Assembly: GCA_945881735.1 (NCBI GenBank)
Contig: CAMCVF010000004.1
Coordinates: 122,274-186,273, forward strand
Direction: 5' to 3'
DNA: 64,000 nt
From: Methylotenera oryzisoli
GTDB taxonomy: Bacteria > Pseudomonadota > Gammaproteobacteria > Burkholderiales > Methylophilaceae
Below, piece after piece: positions 17,248 to 26,319 of this stretch. The notes beneath the pieces were generated by a model, which was not told the DNA's origin, did no database searches, and saw only the letters and a list, made by a program, of their open reading frames with translations. A program made the translations under genes and the position numbers. How positions within the stretch are numbered: position 1 is the first letter of the stretch; the number at the start of each line of letters is the position of its first letter.

Positions 17248-18522
17248 ATGACCAATACCATAGAGCATAACGAAAAGCAACAAAACCCAACCGATGAGAT
17301 GGGGCTACGCGACGGGTCACATAAAACCAGTATTGATCAAGCCTACACTGCCAGAAAAAATTGGGGTGCAATGCTATTTATGTTGGCGATTCCACTGTTA
17401 TTCGGCAGTGCAGGCTATTTCGCATATTCTAGCTATCAAGCCCACCTGCTAACCAGCAAAGCGGAACAAAAGTCACATAAATTTACCGCAGAAAACACCA
17501 TTAAGCCAATGGGTGTCGAAGGCGAAGGTACGCTGCTTAAACCAGCAGAAATGCAGGGTCAGACAACACCGATGCCTGATAATACAAATGTGGGTGTTAC
17601 ACCGATAGGCGTAATACCCAATAATCAACCAATGCAACATGGGCAAACTGTTACAGTTAAACCAAACCCAAACCCAAGCCCAAGCCGCTATGATGCTGCC
17701 ATTCTGCCAGACCAAGGCGAGTCGCAATTAGCTGTAGCAACAGGTACTGTTAATCAAGGTCTGTACAACCAAAACACAAACAACAGTAGGGTAGCAAGAC
17801 CCCTGAGCCAAGAAGTTGAAACTGAGGGTACGTTCGACAGATCTGCTCGCTCCAACCCAGACGGTATGCAATTAACACCTACCTACACGCCTAAAACCAA
17901 GGCAAGGTTACTGGGGAACCGCAATTACGTGCTAGCCAAAGGCAATGCCTTTGATTGCGCACTCGATACTGCAATCAATTCCTCTAACCCAGGTATGGTG
18001 ACTTGCACCACGACCAGTAATAGTTACTCAGACAATGGCAAAGTGGTGCTAGTCGAACGTGGCTCATTGCTTACAGGTGAATATACGGGGCTTAAGCATG
18101 GCGATACTAGATTACGTGTGTTGTGGGACAGAATCAAAACACCTGAGGGCGTGGTGATTGAACTAGATTCATTGGGTACAGATTCGCTCGGTCGCGGTGG
18201 TTTTAATGGGGATGTAGATAAGCATTGGTTGGAGCGTATTGGCTCAGCGTTCTTGATGTCCAGCTTTAAAGACTTGGTTGCCTATGAAACCGCTAAAAAT
18301 AGCAATGCCAGCAGCAATATTGCCAGCGCAAGTTTCTCAAACACCCAATCCGCAGGCAATGACTTGGCCAGCCAAGTATTGAAACAAAGTATCAATATTC
18401 CGCCCACGCTCACTAAAAACCAAGGCGAACGCGTAGCGATTGTGGTGGCGCGTGATTTAGATTTTAGTGAGGTGTATCGATTAGAAGCCGATGGCAGCAT
18501 GAGCATTAGGGATAATCAATAA
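17248..18522 (+). CDS. virB10: VirB10-like core complex protein
   Basis: A 424-residue protein with a cytosolic N-terminus, one membrane helix at about residues 38-58, a proline-rich periplasmic stretch (KPNPNPSPSR), and the conserved C-terminal VirB10/TrbI domain. That domain includes LLGNRNYVLAKGNAFDCALDT, VLVERGSLLTGEY, and RIKTPEGVVIELDS with GTDSLGRGGFNGDVDKHW. It spans both membranes and senses ATP use by VirD4 and VirB11. Its stop overlaps the virB11 start by one base. Confidence 0.95.
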   Translation: MTNTIEHNEKQQNPTDEMGLRDGSHKTSIDQAYTARKNWGAMLFMLAIPLLFGSAGYFAYSSYQAHLLTSKAEQKSHKFTAENTIKPMGVEGEGTLLKPAEMQGQTTPMPDNTNVGVTPIGVIPNNQPMQHGQTVTVKPNPNPSPSRYDAAILPDQGESQLAVATGTVNQGLYNQNTNNSRVARPLSQEVETEGTFDRSARSNPDGMQLTPTYTPKTKARLLGNRNYVLAKGNAFDCALDTAINSSNPGMVTCTTTSNSYSDNGKVVLVERGSLLTGEYTGLKHGDTRLRVLWDRIKTPEGVVIELDSLGTDSLGRGGFNGDVDKHWLERIGSAFLMSSFKDLVAYETAKNSNASSNIASASFSNTQSAGNDLASQVLKQSINIPPTLTKNQGERVAIVVARDLDFSEVYRLEADGSMSIRDNQ

Positions 18523-19736
18523 TGCCTGACGATATTCAACCTACTAAAAATCAACAAGGTCAAGCTGATTTAGTGCAACACCACCAAGCTATAGGAAATG
18601 CGTTTCAAGAGTATGAAATAAAAGGCGATGAAACCTTACGCCTGCTACTAGAGCCAATTACGCAATATCTCAATGAAGACGGTGTGACCGATATTTTTGT
18701 GAATAAGCCGTATGAAATTATCGTTAAAAATGAAAAAGGCCGAAAAAAGATAAAAGCACCCTCGCTGAGCTTGGCACATCTTGAACAAATTGCGGTGGCG
18801 GTAGGGAATTACAGCAATCAAGGCATCAATAAGTCAGCACCTATTATTTCTGCCAACTTGCCGAACGATGAGCGTATTCAAGTGGTGCTGCCACCAGTTG
18901 TGCAAAAAGGCTTGGTCAACCTATCTATTCGTAAACCCATGGTGTTAACTAAAACCATGATTGAATATGAAGCCGATGCGCTGTTTTCAGAAACGGTGTG
19001 GTTACGGCCGCGCGAAATGTCCTTTGATGCGCATGGCTTTAATGAAGCCGATTTTAGTGAATCTTACTCGGCTCAAGCCATGAGCAAATTAAGCAAAGCC
19101 GATTTGCGTTTAATGGATTTACTCGAAGACAAACACTTTGGTCAATTCTTCATTGAAGCGGTCAAGGCCGATAAAAATATCGGTATTGTTGGCGAAACGG
19201 GCTCAGGCAAAACCACTTTTTCTAAAATGCTGTGTCAGTCGATACCGCAACATGAGTCGATTATTACCATTGAAGATGCACGCGAATTGTTTCTACCGAA
19301 TCATGAATACGTGGTGCATTTAACTTATAGCAAGGGCGGGCAAGGTCAAGCCAAAGTTACGCCGTCAGATTTGATTCATAGCACTATGCGCATGAACCCA
19401 GACCGTGTGTTGCTGGCTGAATTGCGTGGTGCTGAAAGTTACGATTACCTGAAACTATTACTCAGCGGCCATGGTGGCAGTATCACCAGCTGGCACGCAG
19501 GCTCACCTGAAGAGGCCATTGGTCGCTTCATATTTATGGCAAAAGAACACCCAGAATCTACCGCCTATCAAGATGTAGCGATTAAACGCTTATTATTAAG
19601 CGCCGTCGATGTTATCGCGCATTTAGAAGCTCGATCCATTTTTAATGAAAATGAAGTGCAAATAGGCACTGAATACAAAATGACGGCCATTTACTTCAAC
19701 CCATTCAAGAAATTAGAAGTTGCGCTGGAAACTTAA
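18522..19736 (+). CDS. virB11: VirB11-like hexameric ATPase
   Basis: A 404-residue traffic ATPase, somewhat longer than the usual 330-350 because of an extended N-terminus and an insert near residues 155-185. Walker A is GETGSGKTTFSK (about residues 225-236), followed by the Asp box TIEDARELF, Walker B region RMNPDRVLLAELRGAESYDYL and the His box HGGSITSWHAGS. It switches the machine between pilus making and DNA transfer. Confidence 0.95.
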   Translation: MPDDIQPTKNQQGQADLVQHHQAIGNAFQEYEIKGDETLRLLLEPITQYLNEDGVTDIFVNKPYEIIVKNEKGRKKIKAPSLSLAHLEQIAVAVGNYSNQGINKSAPIISANLPNDERIQVVLPPVVQKGLVNLSIRKPMVLTKTMIEYEADALFSETVWLRPREMSFDAHGFNEADFSESYSAQAMSKLSKADLRLMDLLEDKHFGQFFIEAVKADKNIGIVGETGSGKTTFSKMLCQSIPQHESIITIEDARELFLPNHEYVVHLTYSKGGQGQAKVTPSDLIHSTMRMNPDRVLLAELRGAESYDYLKLLLSGHGGSITSWHAGSPEEAIGRFIFMAKEHPESTAYQDVAIKRLLLSAVDVIAHLEARSIFNENEVQIGTEYKMTAIYFNPFKKLEVALET

Positions 19737-19760
19737 AATTAAGAAAAGAGGATGCAAACC

Positions 19761-20483
19761 ATGAAAATCACGACTAAAAATATAACATTATTAGCCACCA
19801 TTGCTGGCGCATTCACGCTGGCAAGCTGCACGAATAACAGTGCTTTAATCGTACCTGATGGCGCAAAGCGCGTACCAATCAATCAGGCTGAAAACCAAGT
19901 AAAAGTTATACCGACTATTAGTGCCACAAGCAATAATTCGTTCATGCAAATGCAAGCCGAAGTTGCAACCATGCAAGCGAAAATCGCACAATTAGAAGCG
20001 CAGCTAACTCAAAACAAGTTAGAGCAAAGCCGCCTACAAAATATGTCTAAGAGTGAGGTTACGTCAGTTATTGCAACAATGCCAGAGTCGACTAAACCCC
20101 CTGAGCTAACAGAAGCTACGCTACTAGCCAGTACCTTATTTGCGTTCAATCAAACAGCATTACTAGAGTCAGGTAAAGCTGCCTTAAGAAGCTTTGCAAC
20201 ATCAGTTAAATCCATGAATAACGTTAAAGCCATTAGCGTCGTTGGCTATGCCGATAAACTAGGATTAGCGGCGTATAACCATGCACTTTCAACTAAGCGA
20301 GCAGATGTTGTGCGCGCCTATCTTCAGTTTGAAAATAACCTAAGCTACATTCAATTTACAACCTTAGGCAAAGGTAGCCTTGTGAGCTCGGCCACCACGC
20401 AAGGCTGTGGTAATAGGCTAGGTCGCCAAGCTTTAATTGACTGCCTGTCACCCGATAGACGTGTAGAAATTAACGTGTATTGA
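19761..20483 (+). CDS. OmpA-domain lipoprotein in the VirB7 role (inferred)
   Basis: A 240-residue lipoprotein. The signal peptide ends in the lipobox LASC with Cys23, when started at the ATG at 19761, which has GAGG at a proper distance (the ATG at 19752 does not). Residues 60-100 form a coiled-coil-like segment. The C-terminal half is an OmpA/MotB peptidoglycan-binding domain: LFAFNQTALLESGKAAL, VVGYADKLGLAAYNHALS and SPDRRVEINVY. No separate VirB7 is present between virB6 and virB8, so this protein may supply the lipoprotein that locks the VirB9 ring to the outer membrane and cell wall. Confidence 0.8.
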   Translation: MKITTKNITLLATIAGAFTLASCTNNSALIVPDGAKRVPINQAENQVKVIPTISATSNNSFMQMQAEVATMQAKIAQLEAQLTQNKLEQSRLQNMSKSEVTSVIATMPESTKPPELTEATLLASTLFAFNQTALLESGKAALRSFATSVKSMNNVKAISVVGYADKLGLAAYNHALSTKRADVVRAYLQFENNLSYIQFTTLGKGSLVSSATTQGCGNRLGRQALIDCLSPDRRVEINVY

Positions 20484-20507
20484 AAACTGGCCTGCGAGCT
20501 AACATCC

Positions 20508-22622
20508 ATGATTCATCCAATTTCAGCATTCTACAAAGATCATAGAACTGTACTAAAAGCCACGGGTGTGCTGCTGATTATATTAGTGGCATTTCCATTG
20601 ACCATGCTCCTAGCTGGAGCAATGGTGCTGGCCGTCTTTAAAATTAATCCCTTGCACTACGGCGCGGCGGTCTATTTTTGGGCATGGCCAGATTATCTGA
20701 ATGCCTATCTAAACGGAGGGCTAGTTGGCCAAGGCAAGCGTATTGCGGTAACAGGCGGTGCTAGCGTATTGCTTATTTACGTTGCCATCCCATTGCTAGC
20801 AGTACTTGCCACGCGCAAAAGACGCGAATTACATGGTAGCGCACGCTGGGCAACGCACGGCGAGGTGGTTAAATCAGGCCTGCTCGGTGATGAAGGCATT
20901 GTGGTTGGTAAGTATAGAGGCCAAACATTACGCTTCCCCGGGCAACAATTTGTAATGCTGGCTGCACCTACCCGTAGCGGTAAAGGCGTGGGTGTGGTGA
21001 TTCCTAATTTATTGAGCTATGAAGAGTCTGTCTGCGTACTCGACATCAAACAAGAAAACTTTGACATCACTGCGGGTTACCGTAAGGATGTCCTGAAACA
21101 AGAAATTTACCTATTCAACCCGTTCGCTGAAGACCTAGACAACAACGGCAAACCCGCACCTCGCACGCACCGATACAATTTCTTTAGTGCCATCAGCAGA
21201 GGCGTATTCCGCGTTGGTGACATATTTAGTCTTGGCAATGCTATTTGGCCAAGTGGCGGCAAAGACGCTTTCTGGAATGATAACGCACGCAATCTATTTT
21301 TAGCGGTGACGCTGTTTTTATGTGAACTGCGTGATCAGCGCGAGGAAGAGGGGTTAGCCTCAACATTACCCGACTATCCTGTCACCATGGGTGAAGTGCT
21401 GCGCCAAACTTCAGGTCGTGATTCAGGCTTACCGATAAAACAATATTTTGAAGAAAAAATCATGCCCTATGCATGGTTGAGTAGTGAATGCCGTGGTGCC
21501 ATGCGTAACTTTTTAAGTTCTAGTGATGATGTACTGTCATCCATATTAAGCACCTTCAATGCACCATTATTGCCTTGGCGCAATCCGATTGTCGATGCCG
21601 CCACCAGTGCCTGTGACTTTGATGTACGCGATGTGCGTAAAAAGAAAATGTCGATTTATATTGGCATTACGCCGAATAAATTAGGCGATGCCAAGCTCAT
21701 TATCAATTTGCTATTTAGCCAATTAGTCAATCTCAACACCAAAGAATTGCCACAAAAGAATCCAACGGTATTGAAGCATCAGTGCTTGTTACTCATGGAC
21801 GAATTTACCAGCATTGGTGTGGTGAACATCATCGCCACCGCTGTGAGTTACATTGCAGGTTACAACTTACGTCTGTTACCGATTATACAAAGCACCGCGC
21901 AATTAGAATCGCCTAGCAATTATGGTAAAGACGATGCGAGAACACTGATGACGAATCATGCTATGCAGATTGTCTATGCGCCACGTGATCAAAAAGATGC
22001 TAACGAAGTGTCTGAAAGCCTAGGCTACATCACCGAAAAAAGCCGTAGCATCAGCCGTAGTCATGGTTATGGCAAAAGCGGCGGTGGCTCTGAAAGCATT
22101 TCAGACCAACGCCGTGCCTTGCTCCTGCCGCAAGAAGTCAAAGAGATTGGGCAGTGGAAAGAAATCATCCTGTTAGAAAACGTTAAACCTATCCTTTGCG
22201 ACAAAATTTGCTACTTTGATGACCCTGAATTCACCAGTCGCTTACGCACAGCCCCCACAATTGCAGCGATTGATATTGATCTGTTTGTTGCTAAAACCAG
22301 CGGTAAAAAACGTGAGATTGAAGATGGCGAAATAGACCTAGACGAATATGCACTGAGACCGTCTTTTAACGCTGAATACCTAGATATTTACGACAAAATA
22401 GCATTACCGCCTGCCATAGACCCACTAGATGAAGAGGAGGTCAATCAATATGTATTAGATAGCCTTGCAACTATGCATATACCTAAAGCAGCGCTAGCCA
22501 AGATTGACTTTAATTTGGATGTACTGGATGAAGTTAAAGCCGTCGTACATACCGCAGGTCTAGATGCTGGAACTGCACGTGCGCGCGCAGAAGACGCTTT
22601 CGCTGGGTTGGAGTTAAATTGA
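20508..22622 (+). CDS. virD4: VirD4/TraG type IV coupling protein
   Basis: A 704-residue coupling ATPase that brings the relaxase-DNA complex to the channel. Two N-terminal membrane helices (about residues 20-45 and 85-105) are followed by the TraG motifs: LHGSARWATHGEV, Walker A AAPTRSGKGVGVVIPNLL (about 152-170), SVCVLDIKQEN, Walker B CLLLMDEFTSIG, and the glutamine motif PIIQSTAQLE. An acidic C-terminal tail of about 110 residues may contact substrates. It stands 3' of virB11 and 5' of the relaxosome genes. Confidence 0.95.
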   Translation: MIHPISAFYKDHRTVLKATGVLLIILVAFPLTMLLAGAMVLAVFKINPLHYGAAVYFWAWPDYLNAYLNGGLVGQGKRIAVTGGASVLLIYVAIPLLAVLATRKRRELHGSARWATHGEVVKSGLLGDEGIVVGKYRGQTLRFPGQQFVMLAAPTRSGKGVGVVIPNLLSYEESVCVLDIKQENFDITAGYRKDVLKQEIYLFNPFAEDLDNNGKPAPRTHRYNFFSAISRGVFRVGDIFSLGNAIWPSGGKDAFWNDNARNLFLAVTLFLCELRDQREEEGLASTLPDYPVTMGEVLRQTSGRDSGLPIKQYFEEKIMPYAWLSSECRGAMRNFLSSSDDVLSSILSTFNAPLLPWRNPIVDAATSACDFDVRDVRKKKMSIYIGITPNKLGDAKLIINLLFSQLVNLNTKELPQKNPTVLKHQCLLLMDEFTSIGVVNIIATAVSYIAGYNLRLLPIIQSTAQLESPSNYGKDDARTLMTNHAMQIVYAPRDQKDANEVSESLGYITEKSRSISRSHGYGKSGGGSESISDQRRALLLPQEVKEIGQWKEIILLENVKPILCDKICYFDDPEFTSRLRTAPTIAAIDIDLFVAKTSGKKREIEDGEIDLDEYALRPSFNAEYLDIYDKIALPPAIDPLDEEEVNQYVLDSLATMHIPKAALAKIDFNLDVLDEVKAVVHTAGLDAGTARARAEDAFAGLELN

Positions 22623-22650
22623 AACCTAAAGGATGGAAGACCCAAAAATT

Positions 22651-22699
22651 AAAGACTTAAGTGTTGATGGTCTTTAAAGCAATCAACATAAATCAACAC
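22651..22699 (+). other. Overlapping inverted repeats after virD4 (terminator or oriT candidate)
   Basis: AAAGAC (22651-22656) pairs with GTCTTT (22670-22675), and GTGTTGAT (22661-22668) pairs with ATCAACAC (22692-22699); a further ATCAACA lies at 22682. The two hairpins overlap and exclude each other. The stretch sits in the intergenic gap between virD4 and the relaxosome genes. No recognisable nick-site sequence was seen, so its role is open. Confidence 0.4.
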
Positions 22700-22725
22700 C
22701 TACTTTGCATGATAGGAATAACAAT

Positions 22726-23286
22726 ATGGCTACAACAACAGCAGTACCAGATATAGCAGCAAAAAACGGCCTAGCCGTGACAGACATTATTAAGATGGAT
22801 GCCAATAGGATTTATGGCCAAGGTACTCAAGTGTACCCAGCTAAGCCAGGTGCGGTATACAAAGGCGATATTACCATTCTTGATACCCATGTCTTGCAAG
22901 AGATTGGTAAAAACTCGGTCATTTTGCATGAAAAATCTAAACTGGATTATGCTTCTGAAGAGTTTAAGAAAACAGCAGAAAGCTTACGTCGTCCTGATGT
23001 TGCCATCTATTATCAAGATGACCATAAAAACCCAACCGATACCGCAAAGGTATTTCCGTTTAGCCCCGCCAAAGATGACTTAGAGCGCGTCGTTGCTGGA
23101 CTTAAAAAGTCCGCTAAAGAATTAAATATGCCTAACATGGATAACGTCCTTGATTCGCTGGCAGGGCGCTCATGGGAACGTAACCAAGAAATACGCAAGC
23201 ATATCAAAGATGAGAAAGTAGCGGCCAAAGAAGCGAAAGCGGCCAATATACCAGCCACGCCTCAGCAAAAAGCCCCCAAACGTTAG
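22726..23286 (+). CDS. Hypothetical ICE transfer-region protein
   Basis: A 186-residue cytosolic protein with no signal or membrane segment. I do not recognise a named family. The visible pattern is a central region with GDITILDTHVLQEIGKNSVILHEKS, resembling KfrB-like/polyvalent protein pieces found beside plasmid relaxases, and a basic Lys/Ala-rich end (KDEKVAAKEAKAANIP). The ATG at 22726 is preferred to an upstream TTG because AGGA precedes it. It lies between virD4 and the LPD7 gene, so an accessory role in DNA processing is plausible. Confidence 0.6.
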   Translation: MATTTAVPDIAAKNGLAVTDIIKMDANRIYGQGTQVYPAKPGAVYKGDITILDTHVLQEIGKNSVILHEKSKLDYASEEFKKTAESLRRPDVAIYYQDDHKNPTDTAKVFPFSPAKDDLERVVAGLKKSAKELNMPNMDNVLDSLAGRSWERNQEIRKHIKDEKVAAKEAKAANIPATPQQKAPKR

Positions 23287-23371
23287 TTGCTAAAAGCATT
23301 GTTAATGAACCTACAACGCTGGTCATGCCAATGGCTGGCTTTCACCTAAGTCAGAATGAAGGATTAATACC

Positions 23372-24169
23372 ATGGCCAGCACTAAAAAAACCAACCCAGA
23401 AAAAACAAGTACAAATCAATCTGTGGCAGTTGATGAAGCTTCGATTAAAGACAATACTAAATTACACCGACTGCTAGTAGATGAAATTCCAGATTCAGTG
23501 CTGAGGCGTTATGCCATTAAAGATCATCTGTATTATGCTAAAGACCGTACCAAAGGCCTAGCATTTGAAGACAAAGGCAAATCTATCAGTGCCAAAACGT
23601 CCGATGCTGATGATATACGCGCCATGATAGAACTTGCCAAAGCTAAACATTGGTCAAAAATAAAAATCAGCGGTACAGACGAGTTTAAAAAAGAGGTGTG
23701 GTTAGCCGCCAGCATGCAAGGCTTGGAGGTAGAAGGCTACACACCTAGTGCGCAAGATGTTGCCTTACTCGAAGACACTAAGCGTCGTATACAAAATAAG
23801 ATTGAGTTTGCTGAACCTAGGGTAGCCATCGACCAAGACAAAACGCAAGCGCAAAAAGAGGTAGAACTAGCCGCCGATAAAACCACTGCTGACAAGTCAG
23901 TCAAATTTAAATACACACCTACCGCTGCTGAAGTAGCCATCATTGAAGCTGCCAAAGCCAAAGGTGCAAGCCCTAAGTTGCAGGCGTCTATGAAGCAGAA
24001 ATTAACGGTTGCGGTTAGTCAACTCAAGGCCATGGGAATAGAAATTCCTAAGCCTAAAATCTACGATACTAAAGGGCAAGGCATTAGTGATAAAACGGCG
24101 ATTGATGCGATGGAAAGCTCAACCATTCAAAAGCGCATTACACAGCCACAAGTTGCGCCTAGAAGATAA
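23372..24169 (+). CDS. LPD7-domain protein (relaxase-associated)
   Basis: A 265-residue protein. Residues about 40-130 match the LPD7 domain: RYAIKDHLYYAKDRTKGLAFEDKG, DIRAMIELAKAKHWSKIKISGT, and EVWLAASMQGLEVEGYTPS. LPD7 is often fused to the C-terminus of MOB_P relaxases and TraI proteins. Here it is a stand-alone gene just upstream of mobC and the relaxase, and its stop overlaps the mobC start by one base. The rest is helical and charged. Function is probably as a relaxosome or coupling accessory. Confidence 0.75.
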   Translation: MASTKKTNPEKTSTNQSVAVDEASIKDNTKLHRLLVDEIPDSVLRRYAIKDHLYYAKDRTKGLAFEDKGKSISAKTSDADDIRAMIELAKAKHWSKIKISGTDEFKKEVWLAASMQGLEVEGYTPSAQDVALLEDTKRRIQNKIEFAEPRVAIDQDKTQAQKEVELAADKTTADKSVKFKYTPTAAEVAIIEAAKAKGASPKLQASMKQKLTVAVSQLKAMGIEIPKPKIYDTKGQGISDKTAIDAMESSTIQKRITQPQVAPRR

Positions 24170-24711
24170 TGAATTTAGCAGGGCGCATTACCTTTAGGAC
24201 AAATTTGAAAAATGAATGGGAACAGTACTGCACGCAAAGTGGCATTAGTCCCAGTGAAGCTTTACGCCAACTCATTAGCAAAATCCTCACTGGCCGCACT
24301 GCTTTAGATAAGGTGCTGAATATTCCTCAAGGCGTGCTACCAAAACCAGAAAACAGTCCGCTCAAAAATCGCATTGAGATTCGGCTTACTGACAAAGAAT
24401 ATGACAAGCTCGCTGAGCACGCTGAAAAGAGTGGCTTCAGCCCTTCGCAATGGTTAGTGACCCTAGTGCGCTATCAATTCATTAAACATACGCCGTTAAA
24501 TGTCCTAGAACTAGACAAGCTAGATGAGCGACTTTATCAAATTCGGATGATAGGCCAGAATCTCAATCAAATCGCCCGCGCACTCAATAGCCATGAGCTG
24601 AGTAGCTCGCAGGTCGATGTTATGCCGATGCTGCAAGAATTATTGAAAGTGCTGGACGAAGACAGAAAAGCCTTAAAAGCGATTGCTAGCCATAATTTAG
24701 ATCGCTGGTAG
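24169..24711 (+). CDS. mobC: MobC-like relaxosome accessory protein
   Basis: A 180-residue protein with the MobC pattern in its second half: KNRIEIRLTDKEYDKLAEHAEKSG (ribbon-helix-helix-like) and LYQIRMIGQNLNQIARALN, the most conserved MobC motif. The first 60 residues have a second RHH-like unit (ITFRTNLKNEWEQYCTQSG), so the protein may be a fused tandem of two DNA-binding units. MobC-type proteins open oriT for the relaxase encoded 11 bases downstream. Confidence 0.85.
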   Translation: MNLAGRITFRTNLKNEWEQYCTQSGISPSEALRQLISKILTGRTALDKVLNIPQGVLPKPENSPLKNRIEIRLTDKEYDKLAEHAEKSGFSPSQWLVTLVRYQFIKHTPLNVLELDKLDERLYQIRMIGQNLNQIARALNSHELSSSQVDVMPMLQELLKVLDEDRKALKAIASHNLDRW

Positions 24712-24722
24712 CTATTTTTATT

Positions 24723-25727
24723 ATGGCTAGACCAAAAAGATTCATTGATGGATTGTTGGTGAATTGGGGCGACGATTTATTTTACCCGCCAGTGCGTCCG
24801 ACTAAAACTCCAACAAGTAAACCATTGGGCTGGGCTAACATCATCATGCCCGATAAGCCTGCGGCCATACGCGCTCAAATAACCCGCACCACTCAAAAAA
24901 CACCTGAAGTGATGGTTAAAATTACCAGCAAGATGGGTGCAGGTAAGGGCATGGCGGCGATTGGTAAACACCTAGACTACATTTCACGTAACGGCAAAGT
25001 CCAGCTCGAAGACCATGAAGGCCGCCTACTCAATAGCTGTGCCGATGTGAAAGATATTAAAAACGATTGGGCGCAAGACATTTCTGAAGTTACTAAACGT
25101 CGTGAAACCATTAACGTGATATTTTCTATGGCGAAAGGTACGCCTGCTGCCGAAGTGAAAGAAGCCGTACGTGACTATCTAAAACAAGAATTCGGTGGCA
25201 AGCATGAGTACGTATTTGCCTTGCATACCGATACTGATAATCCGCATGTGCATGTCTGCATCAAAATGGCATCTATTAAAAAACGTAGTAAACGCCTCAA
25301 TCCACGTAAAAATGATTTGCAACGCTGGCGTGAAGGCTTTGCACAAAGCCTGCGTAAATATGGCATTGCGGCCAACGCCACACCGCGTAAAACGCGCGGC
25401 GTGACACAGCAACCCTTACATCAATATCAACTGCATCAATCCGCTAGGCAGCAGCACCCAATTTTCAGAAAATCTGCCAAACCAAACTTTGAAGCGCATA
25501 CCAAAGAAATTCACGCTTGGGCAAATATTGCCAATGTGCTAGCAAAATCTGAAGACCTAAGTGATCGAGCTTTGGCTAAAGAGGTTGTTGCTTTTATGGC
25601 TGAGCAACCTATTCAGCAGGTGGGTAATATATCAGTTCAAAAAAGCAACGACGACATATCAATCCCAACTGAACAATTGTCTACTGGAATTAAACTAAAA
25701 AAACGGCAGGAACAATTGTCAAAATGA
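24723..25727 (+). CDS. mobA: MOB_P/VirD2-type relaxase
   Basis: A 334-residue relaxase that nicks oriT and pilots the single strand into the recipient. The likely catalytic Tyr is in GKHLDYISRNG (about residue 84). The metal-binding histidines are in FALHTDTDNPHVHVCIKM (about 165-182), and SKRLNPRKNDLQRWREGFAQSLRKYGI is the third motif. The C-terminus is short and has no primase or helicase, so the host or the LPD7/22726 proteins may help. It ends the transfer operon. Confidence 0.9.
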   Translation: MARPKRFIDGLLVNWGDDLFYPPVRPTKTPTSKPLGWANIIMPDKPAAIRAQITRTTQKTPEVMVKITSKMGAGKGMAAIGKHLDYISRNGKVQLEDHEGRLLNSCADVKDIKNDWAQDISEVTKRRETINVIFSMAKGTPAAEVKEAVRDYLKQEFGGKHEYVFALHTDTDNPHVHVCIKMASIKKRSKRLNPRKNDLQRWREGFAQSLRKYGIAANATPRKTRGVTQQPLHQYQLHQSARQQHPIFRKSAKPNFEAHTKEIHAWANIANVLAKSEDLSDRALAKEVVAFMAEQPIQQVGNISVQKSNDDISIPTEQLSTGIKLKKRQEQLSK

Positions 25728-25769
25728 AAAAGGTGCGACAAGCCGCGGTATTTAGCGGTATGCCAAAAT

Positions 25770-25799
25770 CATGCCTTCTGACCTAAATCATAAGGCATG
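25770..25799. terminator. Hairpin between relaxase and ardA
   Basis: Inverted repeat CATGCCTT (25770-25777) and AAGGCATG (25792-25799) with a 14-base loop and T-rich flanks, between two convergent genes. It is a plausible bidirectional terminator. Confidence 0.55.
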
Positions 25800-25812
25800 T
25801 TGCTTTTAGCAA

Positions 25813-26319
25813 TTACAAAGCACTAGAATTAGTACAAGTGTAGGTTTTGTTGTTGTATTCAAACTCCGTCATATCGCCGCTCAGTTCGCAATCTCTGGCA
25901 AATTTGTCATAGTCCACATAAAAACGAACACTTTCAGGAACGCTAGACAACCAACATTCATCAAATAGCTCTTCGGCTTCATCACGTAAGCTAGACTCTG
26001 TGATGCTAGGTTCATCCAGTTTTTCAAGCGCTTGGCTTAATGTGTGCCCCGCCACCCCAACCAGATAGTATAGATTGACTTTTTCATGGTCTTGTAAAAA
26101 CTCAATATCATCAAACCATATATTCAGATTAGCTTGGTTAATGCCACAAGCTTCAAATAGCTGCGCGTCGTCACCGTCAATAAACTGTATCTCAAATTCT
26201 TCAACCAAATTGCCATAACGGTCAACATGTAGGGTTGATTTGGCTTCATAGTCGAGTGCATCGGTAAAATAAAAACCTGTTGCATCTCTGTTATAAGGTG
26301 TTGCGTGTAGTGTTGTCAT
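25813..26319 (-). CDS. ardA: ArdA-like antirestriction protein
   Basis: A 168-residue acidic protein. The start TTLHATPYNRDATGFYF and the end (AEELFDECWLSS..., YVDYDKFARDCELSGDMTEF, YTCTNSSAL) match the ArdA family, which mimics B-form DNA and blocks type I restriction complexes during entry into a new host. The ATG at 26319 is chosen because GAGG lies at a proper distance; a longer frame to 26484 adds residues foreign to the family. It is transcribed away from a 430-base non-coding leader. Confidence 0.85.
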   Translation of the reverse strand: MTTLHATPYNRDATGFYFTDALDYEAKSTLHVDRYGNLVEEFEIQFIDGDDAQLFEACGINQANLNIWFDDIEFLQDHEKVNLYYLVGVAGHTLSQALEKLDEPSITESSLRDEAEELFDECWLSSVPESVRFYVDYDKFARDCELSGDMTEFEYNNKTYTCTNSSAL

